Assembly: GCA_020249775.1 (NCBI GenBank) | Contig: JADCFA010000012.1 | Span: 62,001 to 126,000 of the forward strand | DNA: 64,000 bases | Origin: Roseomonas sp. | GTDB lineage: Bacteria > Pseudomonadota > Alphaproteobacteria > Acetobacterales > Acetobacteraceae | Reading direction: 5' to 3' | Shown here: in pieces, positions 39,395 to 47,971 of the stretch | How the letters are laid out: each line of letters opens with the position of its first letter | How positions within the stretch are numbered: the first letter of the stretch is position 1 | Translations under genes and position numbers: made by a program | Notes under the pieces: model-generated | Seen by the model: the letters and a program-made list of their open reading frames with translations, nothing else | Told to the model about the DNA's origin: nothing | Database searches by the model: none

Positions 39395-40147
39395 TTAAAT
39401 ATGTCCTTCGCGCCGGAAGGAATAATGCCGGCCATTGCCGATGATCAGGTGATCATGCAGCACAATGCCAAGCATGGTCGCGGCCTGACCAATTTCGCGC
39501 GTCATGTCCACATCCGCGCGGGAGGGGTTGGGATCGCCCGAGGGGTGGTTATGCACCAGGATCAGCGCGGTCGCCTGCAATTCCAAGGCGCGGCGCACCA
39601 CTTCGCGCGGATAGACCGGCGTGTGATTGACCGTGCCCTTGGCCTGCGCCTCATCAGCGATCAGCCGGTTCTTGGCGTCCAGAAACAGGATGCGGAATTG
39701 TTCGACCCGCTCCCGCGCGAGCGCCGCGTTCAGATAGGCGAGCAGCTTTTCCCAATTATTCAAAACCGGGCTTTCGCGCACTTCTTCCCGCGCCAACCTT
39801 AGCGCGGCAGCCTGGATGCAACGCAGCGCGGCGATGCCGGCCTCCCCCAGCCCCTCAATCTGGCCGAGTTCCTGCACAGGCGCGCTGATGGCGCCAGCGA
39901 AGGACCCGAAGCGCGCCAGCAAGGCGCGGGCGATTGGTTTGGTGTCGCGCCGGGGCAGGGCCAGAAACAGCACCATTTCCAGCAATTCATGATCCAGCAG
40001 CGCATCCGGCCCGGCGCGCAGCAGTTTTTCGCGCATGCGGGCGCGATGCCCCAAATGGCCGGGCGGAGCCTCGGCCGCATCGGTGACAAGCTCCAGCCCC
40101 GGCAGGGCGCTGGCCTCAGCGAGGCCCTTGGTCTTGCGGATAGCCAT
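39395..40147 (-). CDS. radC: RadC family JAB-domain protein
   Basis: 250 residues. An N-terminal helix-hairpin-helix part (HELLEMVLFLALPRRDTKPIA, GLGEAGIAALRC) is followed by the RadC/JAB core with TVNHTPVYPREVVRRAL and the JAMM metal motif LVHNHPSGDPNPSRADVD. Despite the name, a direct DNA-repair role is disputed. Part of a leftward series map-DUF2306-radC-protease; spacing to the protease is 23 bp. Confidence 0.94.
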   Translation of the reverse strand: MAIRKTKGLAEASALPGLELVTDAAEAPPGHLGHRARMREKLLRAGPDALLDHELLEMVLFLALPRRDTKPIARALLARFGSFAGAISAPVQELGQIEGLGEAGIAALRCIQAAALRLAREEVRESPVLNNWEKLLAYLNAALARERVEQFRILFLDAKNRLIADEAQAKGTVNHTPVYPREVVRRALELQATALILVHNHPSGDPNPSRADVDMTREIGQAATMLGIVLHDHLIIGNGRHYSFRREGHI

Positions 40148-40215
40148 GTTCCAACCCGTTGGCGCTTTACCTTAAGCGCGAAACTGGATGGGTAAATAAA
40201 ACCTATGGTAGAAAT

Positions 40216-40614
40216 TTACCAGCCAAAAACAACGCGGCCCATGATCCGCCCAGGCAGCAGGGTAAAAGCTCCGGTCACCAATAGGGCGCCCAGATAGAGT
40301 CCCATCATGAAATTACGATGCGCGTGGATGTTTCGCCGCCGCGCCAGGAACACTGCCGCTGTTAAGCCACCAAGGGTGAAGGCCGAAAGCCCATGAATCC
40401 AGCTGAAGTGCCCTGGCCCGGCAACCCCGGTAATGCCGATGGATGAAAGCGCCACAACCGCCATCAGCAGGACCCAACACCAGCCGAGCAAACGATGGGC
40501 GCCGGTGCCCTTAGGGCGGATGAATTGCACAAGGCCGAGAAGAATAGCCGCCAGTGCCGCTGCCACATGCGCCTGCACCAGCCAGGGTGCAGCCAGCAAC
40601 GGCGCCAAGTTCAT
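40216..40614 (-). CDS. DUF2306 membrane protein
   Basis: 132 residues with four predicted membrane helices (VAAALAAILLGLVQF, LGWCWVLLMAVVALSS, LSAFTLGGLTAAVFLA, LYLGALLVTGAFTLLP). Conserved family histidines occur in AHRLLGW, WIHGLSAF and HAHRNFM. Function unknown. Its ATG overlaps the map stop by 4 nt (ATGA), so it is translationally coupled to methionine aminopeptidase. Confidence 0.82.
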   Translation of the reverse strand: MNLAPLLAAPWLVQAHVAAALAAILLGLVQFIRPKGTGAHRLLGWCWVLLMAVVALSSIGITGVAGPGHFSWIHGLSAFTLGGLTAAVFLARRRNIHAHRNFMMGLYLGALLVTGAFTLLPGRIMGRVVFGW

Positions 40615-41417
40615 CCGCTATAGGGCGGCTTGTGCAGGCCCTTGGGCGAAAGGGTGAAAATCTCCACCCCATTTTCTGTCACGCCAACCATATGTTCGAA
40701 TTGCGCGGAAAGGGACCGATCGCGTGTCACCGCGGTCCAGCCATCATCCAGGATTTTCACCTCTGGCCTTCCGGCATTCACCATGGGCTCCACGGTGAAG
40801 AACATGCCGGGCTTCAGCTTGGGCCCTTCGCCGGGGCGGCCGAAATGCAGGATATTGGGCGGTTCATGGAAGTGTCGGCCGATGCCATGGCCGCAAAAAT
40901 CCCGCACCACGCTGAAGCGATGCTTTTCCACATGGGCCTGAATGGCGTGCCCGATATCGCCCAAAGTCGCGCCGGGACGAATGCCGGCAATGCCCTTCAT
41001 CATGGCGTCATAGGTCACATCCATCAGCAGCCTGGCCTTGGTGGAGGCATCGCCGGCCACATACATCCGGCTTGAATCGCCATGCCAGCCATCCAGGATG
41101 ACGGTGACATCAATATTGATGATATCGCCATCCGCCAGCACGCGGTCCCCCGGAATGCCGTGGCAGACTACGTGATTGACCGAAGTGCAGGAAGATTTGG
41201 TGTAGCCCCGATAGCCGAGCGTCGCCGGAATCGCGTCCCGCCCCACCATGAAATCATGGCAAATCTGATCAATCTCTCCGGTGGAAATCCCCGGGCGCAC
41301 ATGGGCCGTGATCATATCAAGGGTTTCAGCCGCAAGCTGCCCCGCGCGACGCATGGCCGCGAAATCCTCAGGCTTGTGGATGGTGATGCGGCGCGATTCG
41401 CCGCCTTGCTGCTCCAT
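40611..41417 (-). CDS. map: Type I methionine aminopeptidase
   Basis: 268 residues. All five metal ligands of type I MetAP can be seen: Asp in INIDVTVILDGWHGDSS (two), His in GHGIGRHFHEPP, Glu in FFTVEPMVNAG and Glu in SAQFEHMVGVTE. It removes the initiator Met from nascent proteins. The N-terminus lacks the zinc-finger extension of eukaryotic forms. First gene of a leftward run with DUF2306 and radC. Confidence 0.96.
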   Translation of the reverse strand: MEQQGGESRRITIHKPEDFAAMRRAGQLAAETLDMITAHVRPGISTGEIDQICHDFMVGRDAIPATLGYRGYTKSSCTSVNHVVCHGIPGDRVLADGDIINIDVTVILDGWHGDSSRMYVAGDASTKARLLMDVTYDAMMKGIAGIRPGATLGDIGHAIQAHVEKHRFSVVRDFCGHGIGRHFHEPPNILHFGRPGEGPKLKPGMFFTVEPMVNAGRPEVKILDDGWTAVTRDRSLSAQFEHMVGVTENGVEIFTLSPKGLHKPPYSG

Positions 41418-41482
41418 GGGGTCTCAAGGCTCGTGAATGTTGCCGGCCCAAAATGCGCCGCCATGCTGCAGGATGCAAGGCT

Positions 41483-42370
41483 TCACTCGGGCTTGCCGGC
41501 TTTCTCGCCGGTGCCGATTTCCTTGGCACCCAAGGCATCCGCAAGCCGCGCCGTGGCGCTGCCTGGCCGCGCCGGCTTTTGTTGGGTGGGGGAGGGTGCC
41601 CAGCCGGTCAGCACCAAAAGCCTGAGCGGCAGGTCAACCTCAGCGCCCCCAAGCCGCGCCGCCGCCATGGGGAACAGGGCGCGGGGCGGCGTTCGCCCAT
41701 CGCGCGCCAGCACGGCATTCGCCTCCCCAGCGGCGCGCAGATCAGCAAAAATTCCGAAGGCGGATTTGTAGCGGAGCGCCATATCCTCGGCATCCGCAAC
41801 CGGCAGCGCAAAGCCCGCGCGCTGCAAAAGTGCCGCGCCATCGCGCAATTCCGGGAAGGGGGAGATGCGGGGCGAAATACCGCCGCGCAATGCCGCCTCG
41901 GCTTCAGCCAGCGCGGCGCGCAGCGCGCCGAAGCTCGGCAGGCCGGGCAGGCTCGCCAGGAATAGCCCATCAGGCGCGAGTGCCAGGCGGATTTGGATCA
42001 GCGCCCCCGGCAGATCATTCACCCAATGGAGCGAGAGGGAGGCTACCACAAGATCAAAGGCGCCTTCCGCAAAGGGCAGAAATTCCTCATCGGCGGCCAC
42101 CGCCAAGCCCCCGCCGCGTGCCGCCATGGCAGGCGCCAGATCAGCCGAGACAATGAAGGGAATGCCGCGTGCGGCGAGCTTCGGCGCCACAAAGCCGCGC
42201 CCACCCAGATCAAGCGCGCGGGTGAAGCGGCGCGTCGTGTCATCCAGCCGATCGAGCAGCCTATCCGCCGCATCCTCCAGGATCGGCGCCACCTGATCCA
42301 CACGCGAAGCGGCCCGCGCACGGCGGCGCGCGACAAGGGCTCGGTCAAAGACGCGCAGCTGATCGGTCAT
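41483..42370 (-). CDS. NDUFAF5/BioC-like class I methyltransferase-fold protein
   Basis: 295 residues. It begins LRVFDRALVARRRARAA, a hallmark of the alphaproteobacterial NDUFAF5-like group. The SAM motif is degenerate (ALDLGGRGFVAPKL), followed by ASLSLHWVNDLPGALIQI and LAPDGLFLASLPG. The mitochondrial homologue hydroxylates an arginine in a complex I subunit and is not a classical methyltransferase, so that role is possible here. Homologues usually sit near comF and grxC, which are 2-3 kb away. A GGGGGT site precedes ATG 42370. Confidence 0.84.
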   Translation of the reverse strand: MTDQLRVFDRALVARRRARAASRVDQVAPILEDAADRLLDRLDDTTRRFTRALDLGGRGFVAPKLAARGIPFIVSADLAPAMAARGGGLAVAADEEFLPFAEGAFDLVVASLSLHWVNDLPGALIQIRLALAPDGLFLASLPGLPSFGALRAALAEAEAALRGGISPRISPFPELRDGAALLQRAGFALPVADAEDMALRYKSAFGIFADLRAAGEANAVLARDGRTPPRALFPMAAARLGGAEVDLPLRLLVLTGWAPSPTQQKPARPGSATARLADALGAKEIGTGEKAGKPE

Positions 42371-42451
42371 GGCACCCCCGATGCACCCTGTTTCCCAGGG
42401 ACGCAAGACGGGTTAGGGTTTTCTCCGAAATTGCCTCTGGAGGAAAAAACC

Positions 42452-43066
42452 ATGAACGCCACCGATGTGAAGGCCGCCCGCGCCGCCGCCGTTGCTTCCA
42501 CCATTGACCGCATTCGCGTGATTGAACGGAGCCAAGGTGTCAGCCGATCTTCGCTTGAGGCGATCAAGAGCGAATTGATGAAGCTTGCCGCGCAGGAGCA
42601 TCTTTTCCCTTCCAGCGAATTCCCGCCGCCGCCCAATGGGGAGAAGGGCAGCCGCCGCTACATGCTGCAGGAAGATGAGGGCAATCTATTCGCACTGTAT
42701 CTGAATGCGCTCAATCCGGGCAATGAAACCAAGCCGCATGACCATACCACCTGGGCCTGCGTGGTGGCCGTGGATGGGCAGGAATTGAACAAGGTTTATG
42801 ACCGGCTGGATGATGGTTCCGATCCCACGCGCTGCGAATTGCGCCTGCGGGAAGAAATCATGGTGGAACCTGGCCGTGGCATTGCGCTGATGCCGGAAGA
42901 TATCCATTCCATCCACACCACGGGCAGCGTGCCGACGCGGCATTTGCACATGTATGGGCTTGCATTGGAAAAGCTGGATGATCGCAAGGCTTTCGATGCC
43001 GAAACTGGCGAAGTGAAGCCCTACAACAAGAATTTCATGGCGCCGACAGCAACGCCGAAAGCCTGA
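42452..43066 (+). CDS. Cysteine dioxygenase-family (thiol dioxygenase) cupin protein
   Basis: 204 residues. The cupin metal site includes H96-D-H98 in KPHDHTTWACV and a later His in DIHSIH or RHLHMYG (164/166), consistent with a 3-His mononuclear iron centre of cysteine or 3-mercaptopropionate dioxygenases. The N-terminal 60 residues are helical. GGAGG 8 nt before ATG 42452 supports the start. Seven bp from a four-domain rhodanese, so an operon for thiol oxidation and sulfur transfer is likely. Confidence 0.82.
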   Translation: MNATDVKAARAAAVASTIDRIRVIERSQGVSRSSLEAIKSELMKLAAQEHLFPSSEFPPPPNGEKGSRRYMLQEDEGNLFALYLNALNPGNETKPHDHTTWACVVAVDGQELNKVYDRLDDGSDPTRCELRLREEIMVEPGRGIALMPEDIHSIHTTGSVPTRHLHMYGLALEKLDDRKAFDAETGEVKPYNKNFMAPTATPKA

Positions 43067-43073
43067 TCCCGCC

Positions 43074-44663
43074 ATGGCACGGATGATTGCTGCGGCCAGC
43101 CTGAAGGGCTGGATCCGCGATGGGCGGGAATTGGCCATTCTGGATGCGCGCGAGGATGGCGAATTTGGCCGTTCGCATCTTTTCTGGGCCAATCCCTGCG
43201 GGCTTTCGCGCATGGAACTCCGCGCCCGCGCCATTCTGCCGCGCCTTGCCACGCGCATTGTCTGCGTGGATGGCGGGGAAGGGCTGGCGGAGCGCCTTGC
43301 GGCCTATCTGGAAGGGATGGGCTGTTCGGATGTTGCTGTGCTGCAAGGCGGCACGCCCGCTTGGGTCGCGGCGGGCTATGTTGCGTTTTCGGGCGTCAAT
43401 GTGCCGTCCAAGGCATTCGGTGAATGGGTGGAACATCATTATGAAACCCCCTCGGTTGATCCCGAGGAGTTGAAGGCGATGATGGATGCCGGCACCGATA
43501 TGGTGATCCTGGATAGCCGCCCGATGGAAGAATTCAACCGCATGTCCATCCCAGGTGCGGTGGATGTGCCGGGTGGTGAATTGGTCTATCGCATCGGCGA
43601 ATTCGTGAACCGTCCTGAAACGACAGTGGTGGTGAATTGCGCCGGGCGCACGCGGTCCATCATGGGCGCCGAATCGCTCCGCAGTGCGGGCATTCCGAAC
43701 AAGGTGGTGGCGTTACGCAATGGCACCATGGGCTGGGAATTGGCGGGCTTTAAGTGTGATCGCGGCAAGACCGCGAGCTTCCCGCAAGGCACGCCGAAAG
43801 GTGCTGCCGAAGCCTTTGCCCGCGCGGATGCCTTTGCCAAGCGCCATGGTGTGACCTTCGGCACACGCGCTGATCTGGCGCGCTGGCAGGCGGATGCGTC
43901 GCGCAGCACTTATGTGGTGGATGTGCGCGACCCGGCTGAATATGCGGCGGGGCATTTGCCGGGCAGCCGTTCAGCACCCGGTGGGCAATTGGTGCAAGCC
44001 ACCGATCAATGGGTTGCGGTGCGCCATGCGCGCATTGTGCTGGTGGATGATACGGGTACGCGCGCGCGCATGACCGGCGGTTGGCTCCGCCAATTGGGCG
44101 GCTGGGAGGTGATGGTGCTGACCGATGGGCTGGATGGCGCGCTCGCCTCTGGCCCCTGGCAGCCGGAAAGCCCGGAAGCGGCCGCAGTGAAGGCGCCAAG
44201 CCTGACGCCGGAAGAACTTGCCGCCGAAAGCGTGAAGGGGGGCGTTGGGGTGATTGACCTCGCGCGGTCCATTGATTTTCGCGATGGGCATATTCCGGGC
44301 GCGCATTGGGGCATTCGCACAAGGCTGGAAAAGCTGCGCGGGGCTTTGGCCGGCGCGCGGCTGATTGCGATTGCCGCACCGGATGCGGCGCTGGCGCGGC
44401 TCGCCGCCCCTGAAGCGGCGGCGCTTACGGGCCTGCCGGTCTATATTCTGGAAGGCGGCACCAAGGCCTGGCGCGCGGCGGGGCTGCCCATGGCAGCGGA
44501 TCGGCGCAACCCGGCTGATGCGGATTGCGTTGATTTCTATCTCCGCCCCTATGACCGCAATGACGGGGTGGAAGCGGCGATGCGCGAATACCTCTCCTGG
44601 GAGATTGATCTGGTCAATGAAGTGGCGAAGGATGGCGATGCCCCCTTCGGCCATTGGCATTGA
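43074..44663 (+). CDS. Four-domain rhodanese-like protein with a single active-site cysteine
   Basis: 529 residues. Four rhodanese repeats lie at about residues 5-105, 125-235, 260-375 and 385-495 (LAILDAREDGEFGRSH; MVILDSRPMEEFNRM; YVVDVRDPAEYAAGHLPGS; GVIDLARSIDFRDGHIPGA). Only repeat 2 keeps the persulfide Cys: C189 in VVNCAGRTRSI. The matching loops of the others read VCVDGGEG, VLVDDTGT and AIAAPDAA. It should move sulfane sulfur, probably from a thiol oxidised by the upstream dioxygenase, with the inactive repeats serving binding or scaffolding. The stop abuts the comF-type start. Confidence 0.9.
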   Translation: MARMIAAASLKGWIRDGRELAILDAREDGEFGRSHLFWANPCGLSRMELRARAILPRLATRIVCVDGGEGLAERLAAYLEGMGCSDVAVLQGGTPAWVAAGYVAFSGVNVPSKAFGEWVEHHYETPSVDPEELKAMMDAGTDMVILDSRPMEEFNRMSIPGAVDVPGGELVYRIGEFVNRPETTVVVNCAGRTRSIMGAESLRSAGIPNKVVALRNGTMGWELAGFKCDRGKTASFPQGTPKGAAEAFARADAFAKRHGVTFGTRADLARWQADASRSTYVVDVRDPAEYAAGHLPGSRSAPGGQLVQATDQWVAVRHARIVLVDDTGTRARMTGGWLRQLGGWEVMVLTDGLDGALASGPWQPESPEAAAVKAPSLTPEELAAESVKGGVGVIDLARSIDFRDGHIPGAHWGIRTRLEKLRGALAGARLIAIAAPDAALARLAAPEAAALTGLPVYILEGGTKAWRAAGLPMAADRRNPADADCVDFYLRPYDRNDGVEAAMREYLSWEIDLVNEVAKDGDAPFGHWH

Positions 44664-45455
44664 ATGCGCGCTTCCGGCGCCTTGCTTGGGCGATTCAAAG
44701 CTACGCTTGGCCGGGCGCCGGAGAAAATCCTTGATATCCTGCTACCGCCGCATTGCCTGACCTGCGATGCGGAGGTCGAGCGCCAAGGCAGTTTTTGCGC
44801 CACCTGTTTCAGCGGGCTGAACCTGATTTCCGCCCCGTTCTGCGCACGCTGCGGCGTGCCCTTCGCGCATGAAGGAGAGGCCGAGCGCAGCACGGATGGC
44901 GCGCTGCTCTGCGCGCCTTGCCTTGCCCGCGCGCCGGGCTTTGCGGTGGCGCGTGGGGCGCTGCGTTATGATGAGGGTGCGAAGCGCCTGATCCTGCCCT
45001 TCAAGCATGCGGATCGGACGGAAATGGCGGTGCCACTCGCGCGTTTCATGGCGCGTGCGGGGGCGGAGATGCTGGCGGCGGCAGATGTGCTGGCGCCGGT
45101 GCCGGCGCATTGGCGGCGCCTGATCGCGCGGCGCTATGATCAGGCGGCGCTGCTGGCGCAACGGTTGGGTCGGCTTTCGGGTCGGCGCGTGGTGCCGGAT
45201 TTGCTCCGCCGCAGCCGTGCCACCCAGCCTTTGGGCGATAAGGGCGCGGCGGAGCGCGCGGCGCTGGTCGCGGATGCCTTCAGCGTGGCGCGCCCCGCGC
45301 GCGTGGCTGGCAAGCGTGTGTTGCTGGTGGATGATGTCATGACATCTGGCGCCACGGCGGAAGCCTGCGCGCGGGCCTTGCTGGCTGCCGGTGCGGCGCG
45401 GGTGGAGGTGCTGGCCGCCGCACGGGTGCCGGACCCGCGGCTGCGCGCCGCTTGA
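44664..45455 (+). CDS. ComF family phosphoribosyltransferase-like protein
   Basis: 263 residues. An N-terminal zinc-finger region with paired Cys (C31/C34, C45/C48, C60/C63, C83/C86) precedes a type I PRTase fold: a PVPAHWRRLIARRYDQAALLA segment and the PRPP motif VLLVDDVMTSGATA. In Gram-negatives it supports DNA uptake or unknown nucleotide salvage. Its ATG immediately follows the rhodanese TGA. Neighbouring grxC is a conserved partner in alphaproteobacteria. Confidence 0.92.
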   Translation: MRASGALLGRFKATLGRAPEKILDILLPPHCLTCDAEVERQGSFCATCFSGLNLISAPFCARCGVPFAHEGEAERSTDGALLCAPCLARAPGFAVARGALRYDEGAKRLILPFKHADRTEMAVPLARFMARAGAEMLAAADVLAPVPAHWRRLIARRYDQAALLAQRLGRLSGRRVVPDLLRRSRATQPLGDKGAAERAALVADAFSVARPARVAGKRVLLVDDVMTSGATAEACARALLAAGAARVEVLAAARVPDPRLRAA

Positions 45456-45486
45456 CCAGGACCGGTTTCGCGCCAATCTTGCGCAC

Positions 45487-45744
45487 ATGGCCAAGATCGA
45501 AATCTACACCACCTATTTTTGCCCCTATTGTGAGCGCGCCAAGGCGCTGCTGGAGAAAAAGGGCGTCGCCTATCAGGAATTTGACGCGCCGCACGGGTCT
45601 GACGCCCGGCGCCGCGCCATTGAGAATTCCGGCGGGCGCACCACCGTGCCGCAGATATTCATCAATGGGCAATCCATCGGCGGTTCGGATGATCTTGTGG
45701 CCTTGGACCGCGCCGGCAAGCTGGATGCGCTGCTGGCAGGCTGA
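45487..45744 (+). CDS. grxC: Glutaredoxin 3
   Basis: 85 residues. Redox site C12-P-Y-C15, cis-proline in TTVPQIFINGQSIGGSDDL, with the usual GG-DDL glutathione-binding end. It reduces disulfides and glutathionylated proteins. ATG 45487 begins MAKIEIYTT, as in homologues; an upstream frame to 45391 lies inside comF and is rejected. Follows comF after 31 bp. Confidence 0.96.
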   Translation: MAKIEIYTTYFCPYCERAKALLEKKGVAYQEFDAPHGSDARRRAIENSGGRTTVPQIFINGQSIGGSDDLVALDRAGKLDALLAG

Positions 45745-45753
45745 GCGAAAGGC

Positions 45754-46914
45754 TCAGCCCTTTACCAGCCGATCATAGACTTCCGGATCGGTGGCGCCTT
45801 CCGTGCCAAACAGCAGCACACGGCTATCGGCCCCAAGGCCAAGCGCGGCCCGCGCATAGGGTTCCTGCATCGCGAGCGATAGCGCGGCCAAGCCCGCCAC
45901 CGCGCTTTCACCCGCGACAATCGGCGGCGTGTGGTGGGCGAGCAGCTTCATGCAATCCACCGCGCTTTCATCCGATACCGACATGAAGGCGAAGGCGCCG
46001 CGTTCCAATTCCTGCCAGGCCAGCAGGGAAGGCTCACCACAGGCAAGCCCGGCCATGAGCGTATCCAAATCACCCGGCACGGTGACCGGCTCGCCAGCCT
46101 CTGCACTCGCCAGCAGGCAATCGGCCCTGTCGGGTTCGGCCACAATCAGCTTCACGCCCGCGCCAAAGCGCGCGCGCATTTGCACGGAAACCGCAGCCGC
46201 GACACCACCGACACCGCCCTGGATGAACACATGCGTCGGCACTTCGCTGATTTGATCCGCCGCTTCATCCGCCATCAGCCGATAGCCCTGCATCACATCG
46301 CGCGGCACTTCCGTATAGCCGGGATAGGATGTGTCGGAGACAACGAACCAGCCATTCGCCTCGGCCTGTTTTTGTGCCTCACGCACTGCGTCATCGTAAT
46401 TGCCCGGGACCACGCGAATAGTTGCGCCATATTTGGCGATGGCATCGCGCCGGCCTTGGCTCACGGTTTCATGCACGAAAATCACACAAGCCGCACCAAA
46501 GCGCTCAGCGCCCCAGGCGACAGATCGGCCATGATTGCCATCGGTCGCGCAACAGACCGTAATCTTGCCGGTGGCTTCCTTGTAGCGGCCTGCGATCAGA
46601 TCAGCGCTGGTCGCTTCCCGCACCACATCGCGCTTGGCGAGTTCCGCTTGCAGCACGCGCATCACGGCATAGGCGCCGCCCAGCGCCTTGAAGGAGGCGA
46701 GGCCAAAGCGCGCGGCTTCATCCTTGTAAGCCAGCCGCGCAACGCCTGCGGCCTTCGCAAGGGCATCCAGTGCGACCAGCGGGGTCGGCGCATAGCCGGG
46801 CCAGGTCATGATTTCCGCCTTGGCGCGGGCATAGCCGGCTTCGGGCAGCACGGCGATCCCCGGCACGCCATGGTTGCGGTTCAGGAAATAACGGAAAGGG
46901 CGCTTTTCGATCAT
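45754..46914 (-). CDS. dpaL: Diaminopropionate ammonia-lyase
   Basis: 386 residues, fold-type II PLP enzyme. PLP Lys is K76 in ASFKALGGAYA. The DGNHGRSVAWGAERFG segment binds the cofactor, and FIQGGVGGVAA is the phosphate-binding glycine loop. VPTHVFIQGG and DTSYPGYTEVPRDVM are diagnostic of DpaL. It converts 2,3-diaminopropionate to pyruvate and two ammonia. Divergent from denD over 65 bp; tail-to-tail with grxC (9 bp). Confidence 0.92.
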   Translation of the reverse strand: MIEKRPFRYFLNRNHGVPGIAVLPEAGYARAKAEIMTWPGYAPTPLVALDALAKAAGVARLAYKDEAARFGLASFKALGGAYAVMRVLQAELAKRDVVREATSADLIAGRYKEATGKITVCCATDGNHGRSVAWGAERFGAACVIFVHETVSQGRRDAIAKYGATIRVVPGNYDDAVREAQKQAEANGWFVVSDTSYPGYTEVPRDVMQGYRLMADEAADQISEVPTHVFIQGGVGGVAAAVSVQMRARFGAGVKLIVAEPDRADCLLASAEAGEPVTVPGDLDTLMAGLACGEPSLLAWQELERGAFAFMSVSDESAVDCMKLLAHHTPPIVAGESAVAGLAALSLAMQEPYARAALGLGADSRVLLFGTEGATDPEVYDRLVKG

Positions 46915-46979
46915 GCCCCCATATTGCGCCCTTCCGCGCCGCGCGCCAAACCTTGCACTGTAACGGGGAGGCTAAGGCA

Positions 46980-47963
46980 ATGCGGATCACCATTCTGGGC
47001 GGGGCTGGCTTTTTGGGGCGGAAATTGGCGGCGCGGCTCGCCAAGGATGGCGCGCTTGGTGGGCGGGCGATTACGGGCCTCACGCTATTTGATCTTGCCG
47101 CACCTGCCACGCTGCCCGCGCCCTTCCCGGTGACCTGCCTTGGCGGCGATGTCGCCGACCCTGCCGCAGTGGCCGCCGCCATCCCGGCGGGGACCGAGGT
47201 GGTGTTCCATCTGGCCGCGGTGGTGAGTGCTGCGGCGGAAGCCGATTTCGATCTCGGCATGAAGGTCAATCTGCATGGCACGCTCGCGGTGCTGGCCGCC
47301 TGCCGCGCGCTTGGCACCAGGCCGCGGGTAATTTTCACATCTTCCGTCGCGTCTTTCGGCGGTGGGCAGGATGCGGTGGTGCCCGATGATGGGCGACAAA
47401 TCCCGACCAATTCCTACGGCGCGCAAAAGGCGATTGGCGAATTGCTGCTGCATGACGCATCGCGCCGCGGTTTTATGGATGCGGTGAACCTGCGTTTGCC
47501 AACCGTGATGGTGCGCCCTGGCCGGCCCAATAAGGCGGCATCATCCTTCGTCTCCGCGATTGTGCGCGAACCCCTTCTAGGACTTGAGACGAATTGTCCG
47601 GTGCCGGATGATTTCGCGGTGTGGATTTGCTCGCCCCGCGCCACGATTGAATGGTTTTTGCACGCGGCCGTAATGGATACCGCGCCGCTTGGCCTGGACC
47701 GCGGCATCAACCCGCCCGGCCGCAGCCTGACGGTTGCGAAAATCCTGAGCGCGCTGGAACAGGTTTCCGGCAAAGCCGCGCGGGAAAAGGTGGGCTTCGT
47801 CTTCGACAAGGAAGTATTTGACATTGTGAAGGGCTGGCCCGGCGCCTTCGCAGCAACCCGCGCGCGCCGCCTTGGCTTCAAGGAACAGGAACCGATGGAG
47901 GAAATCATCCAGGGTTTCATCGAGGATGATCTGGCCGCGACGAAGGCTGAGAGGGGCCTGTAA
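46980..47963 (+). CDS. denD: NAD-dependent D-erythronate dehydrogenase-like SDR (DenD)
   Basis: 327 residues. ITILGGAGFLGRKLAARL is the NAD fold, FHLAAVVS the middle glycine-poor loop, and Y146-G-A-Q-K150 the catalytic YxxxK. TVMVRPGRPNKAASSFVS and DFAVWICSPRATIEW match the DenD group. DenD oxidises D-erythronate to 2-oxo-tetronate in a C4-acid pathway with LtnD, OtnK and OtnC. Only a LtnD-like dehydrogenase is adjacent, convergent 8 bp downstream. GGGGAGG lies 9 nt before the ATG. Confidence 0.85.
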   Translation: MRITILGGAGFLGRKLAARLAKDGALGGRAITGLTLFDLAAPATLPAPFPVTCLGGDVADPAAVAAAIPAGTEVVFHLAAVVSAAAEADFDLGMKVNLHGTLAVLAACRALGTRPRVIFTSSVASFGGGQDAVVPDDGRQIPTNSYGAQKAIGELLLHDASRRGFMDAVNLRLPTVMVRPGRPNKAASSFVSAIVREPLLGLETNCPVPDDFAVWICSPRATIEWFLHAAVMDTAPLGLDRGINPPGRSLTVAKILSALEQVSGKAAREKVGFVFDKEVFDIVKGWPGAFAATRARRLGFKEQEPMEEIIQGFIEDDLAATKAERGL

Positions 47964-47971
47964 GGCGCCCC

